A DNA stretch of 64,000 bases. Origin: Erythrobasidium yunnanense. Lineage: Eukaryota; Basidiomycota; Cystobasidiomycetes; Erythrobasidiales; Erythrobasidiaceae. The stretch is from positions 870,781 through 934,780 of the forward strand of contig BCJC01000008.1 of assembly GCA_001600175.1 (NCBI GenBank), in the 5' to 3' direction. The translations under genes were made by a program, and so were the position numbers. Below the pieces are notes generated by a model. It ran no database searches, was not told where the DNA came from, and was given only the letters and a program-made list of their open reading frames with translations. Below are positions 46,937 to 56,766 of the stretch, one piece after another; within the stretch, counting starts at the first letter, position 1; each line of letters starts with the position of its first letter.

Positions 46937-49353
46937 CTCCTGCTGTAGTCCCAGCCCAAGTCCCACCCTGCTGCGACGTCGGGCTCGCCTGCTTGGACAC
47001 TTCCTTAGTATGCTGCACAGACAGGGAATGCAGCGACGACGGGAAGCAACAACAGAACAACAATGAGACACTAGAAGACTGCCCACAGTGCGAAACAGCA
47101 GCGAAGGAAGATGCAAACACACCGTGTACGGATCCAGGATGCCAGCTACTAGAATGGGACGAGCAGGCAGTAGATGAGCTGGTGAGTTATCACAATCTGA
47201 TGATGATAGTATGTGGATGCATGCTAAGGCGTTGGAAATGGCAGCTCCGATGCTGCTGCTCGTCAGATACAGCTCATGGACACCGCTCGTTCGCAACTAC
47301 GCCATATACAGCGACGGGCACCAGTATCACATCCATAGACGGACAATACAAACATCCTGCGCCTCCCATACTTCCAAGCAGTAGTAACCACGCCAGGCCA
47401 CCCGACGAGTTCAGGTTCTTACCACCCAGCAATACCAACTACACGCCATACATCCCACATTTGCACACACATACTCATCTTCACCCTCAGTTCCAGTCTC
47501 TGCCCCAACTACCGCCCGACTCACGCTCAGAAGCCTCTACATCCCACTCCTCATCGACCAATTCATTCTCATTCTCATCACCCGCTCTATCAAGCTTGAG
47601 CAGTGGTCATACCAACAACAATAATATACAACCTCTCCACCTCCCATCGTCGTCGGAGAAGAAGAAAGTGTATAAATGCCAGTGGTCGCTCTGTCCAGCG
47701 ACTTTTCAAGATAAAGAAAGCTTGATAGGACATGTGAATGCGAGTCATTTAATGGGTGCAGAAGCGCAGTCTGAAGAAGATGTGAAAGTGATACCGAGTG
47801 CGAGCGGGATGCTAGGTGGTGCAGGAGACGACTCTTTCGAGAATACGCTCAAATGTCTATGGGATTCGTGCTCGGCTTCTTTACCGATTTTGCAAGTACC
47901 TTCGGGCGATGGGAATACCAACGACTCACCTAGCTGCTTGGGTCACGCTGGACATGCACACGGCATGCACGCCGACTCAGCCATGTCCTTATCAGTAGGA
48001 GGAGGAGGGCGGCATACTACAAGCTGTGGAGGAGCGCACAGTCATTCCATGCAGACTCAACCATCTCTCCCACTTCAAGACGCTCCTACAGCAACGCTCG
48101 TACGCCATCTGCTACAAGATCATCTACATATCCCGTCAGACGTTCTCAGTCTGCTCAGTCCTTCATTAGGCGTTTCAAATCCTCTACATGCCCCAAGCAA
48201 TACGCTCCATCAGCCATTGTTGGCCCAAGGCCAAGATATTAAGCCTGCTTTCCTGCCTCCTGCTACTTTGACGATGGCTTCGTCTGCTGGCAATCATTAT
48301 GCATCGCCTCAGCAATATACACTCCCTCAGTATCCACATATGAATAGTCCCGCTCATTCCCATTCCTCTCGACCACAATCAGTAGCGAGTGGGAGCAACT
48401 GCAACAGCCCTGCATTCCCGACCTTCCCACAGCAGCATCATCAACAGCAGATCCCGAACCTGGGCTCGCTCCATGAACATATTCGTGAGAACGACTTAAA
48501 GAACTTGGCGAAACATGCTAGGAACGCTTCGCTGGACAGTTTGGCTTCGTCCGTCTTGGAGGCTAGTTATGGCCTACAGCAAACACAGCAGCCTTGGCAG
48601 TCGCATTCGAGGAACGCATCGATGTCGGAGCTATACTCTGGGACAGTATCTGCTCTACCGCCTTCGAATGCTGCAGGCATGGACAGCGCCAATAGCAGTG
48701 AAGTCCATTTATGCGGCTGGAAAGACTGTGGTGCATCTTTCAGCACCACTTCCGCTCTCATGGAACATATCTCCTCATCACACATCGGGTCCGGCAAGTC
48801 GATCTACTACTGTCATTGGGTAGGATGTGAGCGCGCCCACTCCGGACGTGGCTTTAACCAGCGCCAGAAGATCCAGCGTCACTTGCGCACACATGTCGGC
48901 GACAAGCCCTTCATCTGCCCCTTCCCTGGCTGTTTGTCCAAGTTCTCCGAAAGTACGACGCTCAACCAGCATATCCGGACGCAACATACGTCCGAGAAAC
49001 CATTTAAATGCGATTTTGAAGGCTGTGGGAAAAGTTTTGCACTACAGAGCGCGTTGACGATCCATAAGCGCACACATAGTGGTGAGAAACCATTCAAATG
49101 CCCTATAGAAGGATGTGGGATGCGCTTTGCGGAGAGTAGTAATCTGAGCAAACATGTAAAGACGCATAGGACGAATGGGGAGGAGGCAGAAATGGAGGGA
49201 GAGCAGAGGAAGAAGCGGAAGAGAAAGAGCGTTGCGCTTGATGAACAGGACGAAGAGGATGAAGAAAGCGATGGCATACTCACGTCCTTTGGCGCACAAA
49301 CGAATGGAACTATCTCCGGCAAGACATCAAGAAGGCAAAGAAGCAGGAATTAG
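46858..49353 (+). CDS. ZAP1: Zap1-like seven-finger C2H2 zinc-responsive transcription factor
   Basis: Sequence-specific activator of zinc-uptake genes, by homology to yeast Zap1. Seven C2H2 fingers: an isolated pair, YKCQWSLCPATFQDKES and LKCLWDSCSASLPI with LVRHLLQDHL, then a cluster of five beginning HLCGWKDCGASFSTTSA, with YYCHWVGCERAHSGRGFNQR, FICPFPGCLSKFSESTTL, FKCDFEGCGKSFALQSALTI and FKCPIEGCGMRFAESSNLSK (HVKTH). Order and spacing follow Zap1, where the first pair senses zinc and the last five bind DNA. A Cys-rich head (PPCCDVGLACLDTSLVCC, CPQCETAAKEDANTPCTDPG) resembles a zinc-sensing activation region. The 63-nt segment 47182-47244 (GTGAGT...GGCAG) is a likely intron without a stop. 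Frame stays open upstream to 46777; ATG 46858 is a tentative start overlapping the exportin-T leader on the other strand. The tail is basic. Confidence 0.87.
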   Translation: MSRMVKNLPASTGSSGSASASSSRAITPAVVPAQVPPCCDVGLACLDTSLVCCTDRECSDDGKQQQNNNETLEDCPQCETAAKEDANTPCTDPGCQLLEWDEQAVDELVSYHNLMMIVCGCMLRRWKWQLRCCCSSDTAHGHRSFATTPYTATGTSITSIDGQYKHPAPPILPSSSNHARPPDEFRFLPPSNTNYTPYIPHLHTHTHLHPQFQSLPQLPPDSRSEASTSHSSSTNSFSFSSPALSSLSSGHTNNNNIQPLHLPSSSEKKKVYKCQWSLCPATFQDKESLIGHVNASHLMGAEAQSEEDVKVIPSASGMLGGAGDDSFENTLKCLWDSCSASLPILQVPSGDGNTNDSPSCLGHAGHAHGMHADSAMSLSVGGGGRHTTSCGGAHSHSMQTQPSLPLQDAPTATLVRHLLQDHLHIPSDVLSLLSPSLGVSNPLHAPSNTLHQPLLAQGQDIKPAFLPPATLTMASSAGNHYASPQQYTLPQYPHMNSPAHSHSSRPQSVASGSNCNSPAFPTFPQQHHQQQIPNLGSLHEHIRENDLKNLAKHARNASLDSLASSVLEASYGLQQTQQPWQSHSRNASMSELYSGTVSALPPSNAAGMDSANSSEVHLCGWKDCGASFSTTSALMEHISSSHIGSGKSIYYCHWVGCERAHSGRGFNQRQKIQRHLRTHVGDKPFICPFPGCLSKFSESTTLNQHIRTQHTSEKPFKCDFEGCGKSFALQSALTIHKRTHSGEKPFKCPIEGCGMRFAESSNLSKHVKTHRTNGEEAEMEGEQRKKRKRKSVALDEQDEEDEESDGILTSFGAQTNGTISGKTSRRQRSRN

Positions 49354-49896
49354 GCCAGGAGCCTCCACAACCAAGGTCAGGGAAGGAACTATTCTTATAT
49401 CTTCAAAGACAACACTTTTTCCTGTTCGCCATTTCTGCAACTCTCCACTTCTAATCCGCATTGACCTAACCGCTATTCAGCCCAGTCCTGCCTTCCAGCC
49501 CATCTTCGTCATTTCACTGTCCGATTCCGTCATAGCCTAGCTCTTTCTGTCTAACACGCAGTATCCCTCCGCTCCTGCAAGTATTCAGCCCAATAAAATC
49601 GATATTCGTGCTTCCGCTTCCAGGTCATCGATGCTCTGCAGAGAATCGTGCAGGTGTTTTACTGAACTTCGGCTACTTCCACCGGAAGTTCATTGGAAGA
49701 AGAGGAAAATGCTACAAGATAAAGACTATCAGAACGAAACGGACAATAAAGCTGGACTAAGTGTTCGCTTCTTCCCCAATTTTGACACTACTCTGGGAGG
49801 GGAACACTACGGCTTCTTTGAATGATTACGTTTACTGATGCTTCACGCTGGGAAGCTGACTCTGCTGACTTCTCCTCCACTCCATCTGCCCCGAGC
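49354..49896. other. Convergent 3' intergenic stretch (543 bp)
   Basis: Between the Zap1-like stop (+) and the four-TM gene stop (-). Pyrimidine-rich; no gene, RNA or repeat recognised. Confidence 0.4.
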
Positions 49897-50680
49897 TTAC
49901 TGCTTATAGCCTGGATTCTGATCATACTGAGGAGGCTGAGCATTCACTCTTTGCTGATCCGCATCACTCTGCTTGACGTTCTCTAGAGGGACATGGTCTT
50001 GTTCATTCTTCTCTGCCGATGCTATGCTCCAGTATCTTACTCTTGCGACGAGGGCGATGATTCCGCACAGTATCATCGCGACGACGATATATGCGACGTT
50101 ATATCCGATTGTCCTATTCCACTCATCCGTACACTCCCTCCCTGCTTGAGTATACAGATCCGTATAATCATAGTCCCTTCCCCTGTTGTATGCGAGATTC
50201 TCGTCCATCGTCTGTACCCTGCATGCACTGACGATGTTTCTCTTGTATCTGAAATGCATTGCGAATCTGCATATCGTTGCGCTGAATGTGATTATGGATG
50301 CGATGATGGTGAGGATGAGGTAGGCGCGGGCGGCCTTCAATGAGGACTATCAGCACAGGACAGGAGGTTATCAGATAACAATCAGGCACAATCAGTAAAC
50401 GTAGTCAATGGCTCACCTTCCATGCGAGTACTAGACCAGCTATAGCGATGACCATGACTGTCCACATGAGAGCTACTTGGACCATATAGACTGCGAGTAG
50501 TTGACCATCCACGCCATTCCCTTCTCCTCCATCAAATGCATCTCTGAATGCTAATCCTCCAATAGCAGCTGTCACTGCGATAGCCAGCAGTGTCAGTGCG
50601 ATGAGCAAGCTGCGAAGATGTCGCCCGGATGAGGTGACGCGGTGGAGCGAAGTAACGTAGGCGGGTGGATTGTCCGTCAT
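49897..50680 (-). CDS. Four-TM membrane protein, unknown
   Basis: Two exons. Exon 1: MTDNPPAYVTSLHRVTSSGR, helix SLLIALTLLAIAVTAAIGGL, loop FRDAFDGGEGNG, helix AVYMVQVALMWTVMVIAIAG with LVLAWK. An intron (GTGAGC...GAAG) leads to AARAYLILTIIASIITFSAT, a Tyr/Asp-rich loop with two Cys (SACRVQ, GRECTDEWNR), helix NVAYIVVAMILCGIIALVAR, and a polar tail ending QYDQNPGYKQ. Four helices with both ends cytosolic resemble MARVEL/SUR7-type fungal membrane proteins, but no diagnostic signature is visible. The two loop cysteines may form a disulfide. Divergent from SYF2. Confidence 0.75.
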
Positions 50681-50851
50681 GATTGCAGCAAGTTATATAG
50701 AAGCAAGAGAACCAACAACAACGAGAACGAGCTATGCTACTGTATGCTAGCCCAAACCTTCGCGGTGCTTGCTCCTTGGCAGCGTGGACCGACACCGCAT
50801 GGCGTAGCATGACGGAGGAGAAGCGAGAAGGAGCAAGGCAAAGCAGCAAAC

Positions 50852-50899
50852 GATGGATGGATGGATGGATGGATGGATGGATGGATGGATGGATGGATG
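50852..50899. repeat. GATG/CATC tetranucleotide microsatellite, about 12 units
   Basis: Perfect run of the unit GATG over 48 bp, ended by ATGAATGA. It lies within the 323-bp divergent region between the four-TM gene (start 50680) and SYF2 (start 51004). As a slippage-prone array in a shared promoter or 5' leader it could vary in length between strains. A minus-strand reading gives a HPSI repeat, which I take as chance. Confidence 0.95.
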
Positions 50900-51003
50900 A
50901 ATGATCCAGCAAGTTGTGCGAAGCTGAGACGATGCTGTTGTTGGATGATGATGAGATGCCTTGATTCTTGACGAGCTATCTCTACCATCTTGAAGTAGTT
51001 GCA

Positions 51004-52253
51004 ATGCCTCCCAAGAAAGCCAAAGGCAGCAGCACGAAGAAGGCCAGCAGCAGCAGCAAGGCCAAGGATGATACTGCACCAGCTCCACCTCGAGCCACGA
51101 GGAGTACTCGAGCCAGCAAAAAAGCAGAAATCGTTGAAGAAGAAGCGCCAGTCACAGACACACCCGACATTGCAGGAGTGGTAGAAGAGAGAGAAGATGA
51201 AGATATCGCGATAGATGCAAGCGAACCACGTCCGAACGATGAGCTCGAGAAACAGAGACAGGCTGAACGGCCAGCTGAAGCGAGAGATACAGCAGAAGAA
51301 GCGCCTGGAGCAACGATGATGCAAGTGGATGAGACGATACCTACGCAACAGGAGGATGGCATCGCTGCTCAGCTGGACCCGTTCGCGCTCAACAGCGTCC
51401 AAATTGGCGACGACAACGACAAGGCTGAAGGATCATCATCATCATCGGTCGCTCTGACGAAGGAGGAGAGAATGGATAAGCTGAATGCACTGCGAAAGAG
51501 AATGGTGCGTGCACTCACCGTACTCAGAGTAGAGCTCGAGCTAACGCTGTGTATTCGCAGACCGACTCTGCCTCCGCCAACCGTCGCGAAGTGGTAGCTG
51601 CACAGAACGAGCATCGCAAGACTATTTCCGAGTCTAAGCGATTGGAGCGTAAGCGTCGTCAAGCAGAAGCTATGGGCGAGAAACTCGACGCTTTGGAAAC
51701 TGGCGAAGATTTAGAACGCAAGCGGAACTGGGAGTACAGCTTAGAAGATAATGAGCGGTGGAACAAGAAACAAGCTACGAAGGATAGGAGGATGGATAAA
51801 GGATTCGCGAGCTATGATGATTCTGCGAGAAGGAAGTACAAGAAAGACGTCGATGCTCTCAAGCCGGACTTGAATGGTTATAAAGCGCAGAGGAACGCTG
51901 CTCTAGGTCTCATAGACACCGACGAAGCGTCTACTTCCACTTCTACAGACCTCATTCATGGCTCTACTTCTTCCTCGCAATTGGTTCCAGGCGCAGACCA
52001 GCTCTATAGAGACGCATCCTCCTTCGTCTACGCAGACCATAAACCGAGCGATGAAGCGATAGACCGCGTCATCTCGCAAATCAACACAGACATCGACAAG
52101 AGAGCGAAGAGAAGCCGCGTACGAGACGAGAAGGACGAGGACGTCACGTACATCAACGACAGGAACAAGGTCTTTAATCGCAAGCTGGAGCGTTATTATA
52201 ATTCCTATACGAAGGATATATCCGACAATTTCGAGCGTGGAACAGCGTTATAG
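51004..52253 (+). CDS. SYF2: Pre-mRNA splicing factor SYF2
   Basis: Spliceosome component of the Prp19-associated complex. The Lys/Ala-rich head (MPPKKAKGSSTKKASSSSKA) and a long acidic linker precede the conserved domain: LTKEERMDKLNALRKRM, intron (GTGCGT...CGCAG, about 51505-51560), TDSASANRREVVAAQNEHRK, RKRNWEYSLEDNERWNKKQA, FASYDDSARRKYKKDVDALK, and the C-terminal signature DEDVTYINDRNKVFNRKLER plus YYNSYTKDISDNFERGTAL. The whole C-terminal 230 residues match SYF2. The disordered head of about 160 residues is longer than in yeast. In a genome this rich in introns it would be an essential-grade housekeeping factor, which is inference. Confidence 0.95.
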
Positions 52254-52707
52254 CCTCGTTGAGGAGCTGGGAAGGAGATCATTGGCAATGGAAGAAACGC
52301 CTGGCTGGCTCTTTTCTTTGCCTGGGTTGGACAGATGTGCACGTAGAAGGGTACTCGATATGTTGCTTGCAATGTTGTAAGTGATACATTATCTATGAAG
52401 TCTCTCTTTCGTGCAGGTATCACAGCTTCCTCGCTTTGACAGGTCCTGTATGGAGCGGACCCGCTTAGTTATCGGGCTGAAGTCCCCGCTCCCGGCTCAC
52501 ATGGCCATCCATACCCATGATTATAATACAGAGCTCGAGACTTGACACGGTCATATCGCGCTGACGGCGTTTTCGGACTTTGAGATTCCCGGAAGCCCCG
52601 TCGGATGCGTGGGGCCGCCTGCCTGTGTTAGGGGTATCTCATATACGACGGCTCTAATTCTCATTCTCCTGACAAGACGATTAGGCGACAGTAATTACTA
52701 AATCTCC
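52254..52707. other. Intergenic region upstream of the P450 gene
   Basis: 454 bp between SYF2 (+) and the P450 gene (+). A GC-rich stretch at 52480-52640 contains several short inverted CCCCGG/CCCGG-like pieces but no clear terminator or RNA gene. Probable promoter of the P450 gene. Confidence 0.4.
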
Positions 52708-54588
52708 ATGGCCCCCTCAACTATACCGAAAAGCTTTGAGTGGATAGCTTCCTCTGCCTTTCCTTCTCTTGATTGGCACGGCTTTAGCACAGTCAAGACT
52801 GTGCTAGCAACACTGAGCTTTCTTATCCTTCTGCAGTTGGTCAAAGTATGACTAACGATCCTCTTCCGCTTCTTATTTGGCTGACTCTCCGATCTGCGCT
52901 CTTCGCTACAGACTATCTATGATGGTCTGAATAATCCACTGCGCAAGATTCCTGGACCTCTTCTTAATAGATTCTCCTACTGGCCTCTTAAGCTCGCTAC
53001 AATCAGTGGGCGCCGCGTGCACTACGTCCATGATCTGCACACTAGATACGGTAAGCGGCGTCTGCTCCATGCTCTTCGAAACCATCTTAACAATATTGTT
53101 CCAAGGCTCCTGCGTCCTTATATCTCCTGAAGAAGTAGCAATTAGCGATTTGGCCGCAGTAAAAGAGATCCACAGAATCGGAAGCGGGTTCTTGAAAGCT
53201 CCATGGTACGGAAAGTTCACACAAGAGAAGCTCGAAGACCACGAAAAGGGTATATTCGCAATCCAAGAGCCCAAGACACATGCAGCAAGGCGAAAACTAT
53301 TCGCGAATGGCTTCAGCAAAACAGCCTTGACGGAATGGGAGGATGTCTTGCAGGAGAAGGTGGACCTCACGATGGAGGGTCTTAGGAAAGACTTGCAGAG
53401 TAAAGGGACAGCTAATATATTGGCTTGGTTTACATTCATGGCGAGTCGACCAGATCACAGCTCTCAGATCCTTTGACAAGCTGAAAGTGGCCCGCCCTCC
53501 TCACGCAGGCAAACGATGTTATCGCGACGCTCTCTTTCGGTAAATCCTTCGAGGCTCTCGAGAACGGAAAAGTCAGTCCAGACATCCCTCACCGGCTTGA
53601 CCAAACTGATCTCCGCCGTAGAAAACGCAATTCATTCGTGATCTCGAGTCTGTCATGATGTTCTCCGGCATGATGATGGAATTACCCATTCTTTCTCCGA
53701 TCCTGAAGCGGATACAGCCTAGGGAGCGGCTCAATCAAGCCGGAAAGGACGCCATAGCGGCTAGTCAGAAACGCGAAGGCCAAGGTTTAGGCTATCGAAA
53801 TACGATCTTCACAAAGATGATGAATGCTGGACAAGAAAAGGCTTTGTCGCAAGCTCAGATAGAACAGGAAGCTTCCAATCTCATCGTGGCTGGCTCAGAC
53901 ACAACTGCCGTATCTCTCACGTACCTCGTTTTTGCCGTCTTAGCAGATCAAGACCAGTCAATCAGACAACGATTGATCGAAGAAACGGGCTCCCTCTCAG
54001 CCGGTTTTACAGCTGCAGATGCAGCTGAATTGCCATATCTCAGTAAAGTCATCCAAGAAACGCTGAGACTATACGGTGCTGCACCGGGTAAGGCACAATT
54101 GCCGCCAGTGTGACTTATTCTCTGACGAAGCATCTGTATCAGGCTCCTTGCCAAGAACAGTTCCAGCCGGCGGTCGCATGCTCGCTGGTCAATATATTCC
54201 AGGAGGAACGACAGTCTCCACTCAAGCCTACACAAACCATAGAAGCGCTTCCGTCTTCCTTGATCCACTCAGGTTCAATCCCAATAGATGGGACATTCCG
54301 ACTCAGCAAATGAAGGACGCCTACATGCCGTTTGGAGGAGGCACTCGCGGTATGTTGCGATATATAGAAACTACGCTTTGCAAAAGGCTGATCTGGGTAA
54401 CGTCTTGTCCTTCAATAGTTTGCATTGGCCTTCATCTTGCCAACATGGAATTGGCCCTTGCGGCAGCGCGCTTCTTTAGAGAATTCAGCGAGGCCAAACT
54501 AGCTGCTGATGCAACGCCTGCCTCGATGGAGTTTGAGAATTTCTTTCTGATTGCACCTAAAAGTCATCAGTGCAATATTACTCTGTAG
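52708..54588 (+). CDS. Cytochrome P450 monooxygenase
   Basis: ER-bound haem-thiolate monooxygenase. N-terminal anchor KTVLATLSFLILLQLVK after MAPSTIPKSFEWIASSAFPS; proline hinge PLRKIPGPLLNRFSYWPLK; WxxxR-like THAARRKLFANGFS; I-helix SNLIVAGSDTTAVSLTYLVF; K-helix ExxR in VIQETLRLYGAAPG; SLPRTVPAGG and GQYIPGGTTVSTQAYTNHRS; PERF-like LDPLRFNPNRWD; haem loop YMPFGGGTR, intron, then CIGLHLANMELALAAARFF. The axial Cys falls right after an intron that begins GTATGT. About seven introns. It resembles fungal families of the sterigmatocystin/benzoate-type clan B in general layout; substrate unknown. Neighbours do not make a biosynthetic cluster. The gene ends GTAG-free at TAG 54586-54588. Confidence 0.9.
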
Positions 54589-54656
54589 ACTTCCAGCATG
54601 TGTTGTTCGTGTCAGTCTACAACAATGAACTGCAACTTTTCCGACACTGATGTCTT

Positions 54657-56622
54657 CTATAACTTCTTGATGACTTTCAGCGTCCCGTTGGTTTTAAGTT
54701 CTGCCCAGATGCCAGTCTTCATCCAGCCGTCGCCGGTGGACGGATCGCTTGTTCCTTTCGTTCGGACAAGCGTGCGTACTACCGAAGGGCCTTTCACAGC
54801 GAGCTGCCAATGCACATCAGCATTTAATAGCTCGGTTAAGCGGATCAGTGCTTACCTCCCCTCGATATACTTCTTGTTTCACCTGCTCTTCGTTTATGCC
54901 TATCAACTTGCATTCGACAGTCGCGCTCGGACAGCCGACGTGTCCAATCAAGCCGTCCGAAGGGAATGACTGGAAGTCGTTGTATAGAGTATTTGTGACT
55001 GGTCCGACGACTAAAGGATGTGTCAGAGTGACTATGATAGGTATGCCTAAGACTATGCGGAGATACTCGACGCATTCGGTCGATGGGCCGGCTGAAAGGA
55101 AAGAGGTCAGTTCAACAGCCTAGAAGAGCGGATATTGACTGACCGTCTTCGTCAGAACTGACTACGATACATCGCAGCCTCTGACCCACGACCCCCCTCG
55201 CGATCTTCTGGAAGATGAACCTATCCCAAAAACTAGATTTGCTGACACTGCCAGATCTAAGCAGCGATTTCTTGAGAGAATATGCCAAGGGGACTACGGC
55301 GCCTCCTTTCGGTAGGAAGTTCTTCAAGGAAGTACGGATGGCGTTTAGTTCGTTGGGCGTGCAGAAGATCACGCTTGGGCTGAATGAGCGGCATTTCGTG
55401 ACTATCCCTTTGCTTGGACTACATAATCGTAGCGTAGCGCCTGTCGTATTGGTTGTCAGCCAACAGTAATATAGTTCAGGCAAAGCATAAACGCACCAGT
55501 CGCTGCACCAGCCAATGCGACGGCGAGACCGTATGGCGTCGATGTGTTCTCGAATGATAGAACTCTATCTTGCTGTGCGAGCTTCTCATTTGCGGGAAAC
55601 ATGCTGAGAACAGAGAGGATTCCGCCTTGTAGCAGATTCTGGTGGCCAGCATGCGCATCAGCTGTGTCATGCCATAAAAGTCACTGGAGAGAACCTGCCT
55701 GATGTGTGATCTCTGCTGTGCCATTGACTGTACTGGATGAGATCGTCATACGAAAAGCTTCTTTTGGCGGCTGTTCTGGCACTTGAAGACCAGGTTGCGG
55801 GACATCATTGAAACCCTTCACGAAGAGCTCCTCCACATGTATATCTTTGACATTCCATTCCTCTAGCTTCGTGGCTTGCGGCTGCTGCGGCAGCTGCTGA
55901 GCTGGGTGAATCAGGATCAAGCGATTGCTGGAGCCGGACGGTGCGTGTTTGGCTTCGCGTAATATAGGTAGATCGGATGGTGCGATTGCTATCGGGCCAG
56001 AGGCATTTGCAAGAAGCGCTTCTTTGCCATTCAGAACTAACGGCAGTTTGCTCGAGTCCGAGGTGAGAGTTGCCGCCAGGAGCACCATGAGAGCGTCTAT
56101 AATATAACGAATTCAGATGACTTGGTCACTTCTATATTTCCGAGGCGTCCTTACTCACCTGCCGGGTCATCCAGCTTGATCTTGAAAGGTTCATGCTGAC
56201 TATCCAGATCACCCGAAAGGGCGCTTCGCATTGCATAGACTTTCTCATCCAGACTATCCGGACGCTGTGACATTCCAATGAGAATGTTACTGCCCTTGCC
56301 ATGCCATATTTCCTGTATGGTCTTCGCGCCCTTCAACAGTTGTTTCGCGAGTCCACCCAGCCCAGCTGTCGCAGATAAGAATACTGGCGACTCATTTGGC
56401 TTGCGAACCTGAAGAGTGAACGAGCGAGACCCTGTATTAGATGCGAGTTTATGCATGACATTTGGCCGGGACCTGGCTTACTCGGGACAGCTCGCTCTGC
56501 CTGCCTAAGAGGAGTGGATGTGTGGAAGGCTCAGGTTTGCGTAGGAGAAGGAGATGGATAGCAGCGAGAAGTAGGATGCCGGCCAGCAGAACCAGACTCA
56601 GAGCGTCAAAGGTCACATTCAT
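54657..56622 (-). CDS. Membrane-anchored acyl-CoA-synthetase-like protein, probably inactive
   Basis: ANL-superfamily (AMP-binding) fold with an N-terminal membrane helix. Exon 1: MNVTFDALSLVLLAGILLLA then AIHLLLLRKPEPSTHPLLLG and RQSELSR joined to VRKPNESPVFLS, the opening typical of a fungal acyl-CoA ligase group. Middle: FRMTISSSTVNGTAEITHQ then NLLQGGILSVLSMFPANEKL and LSFENTSTPYGLAVALAGAA. Next SVIFCTPNELNAIRTSLKNF, FQKIARGVVGQRLRCIVVSS, PSDGLIGHVGCPSATVECKL, and near the end GDGWMKTGIWAELKTNGTLK ending VIKKL. Two oddities: the ATP-binding loop, normally TSGTTGxPKxVxxTH, reads ISSSTVNGTAEITH; and the protein stops at the hinge motif, so the C-terminal lid domain with the catalytic lysine is absent. 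In other enzymes of this clan both are needed for adenylation. Likely a scaffold or lipid-binding pseudoenzyme. Confidence 0.75.
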
Positions 56623-56766
56623 CTTGGCCTAAAGCTATCGAGGCAGCAAAGGATAGACGACCAGAAAGTGAGTGGATGCTCTTCACCAGCTTTAGAGGAG
56701 ATTCAGCGCCAGTCCATGCAGTGATTTCGAGATGTCGATACGCTTCTAAGCTTGGTTCCGCACGAA

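Noticed and set aside
50852-50913. Coding HPSI repeat protein on the minus strand
   Set aside because: It is a translation of the microsatellite, present in all frames, with no supporting start, splice or domain context.
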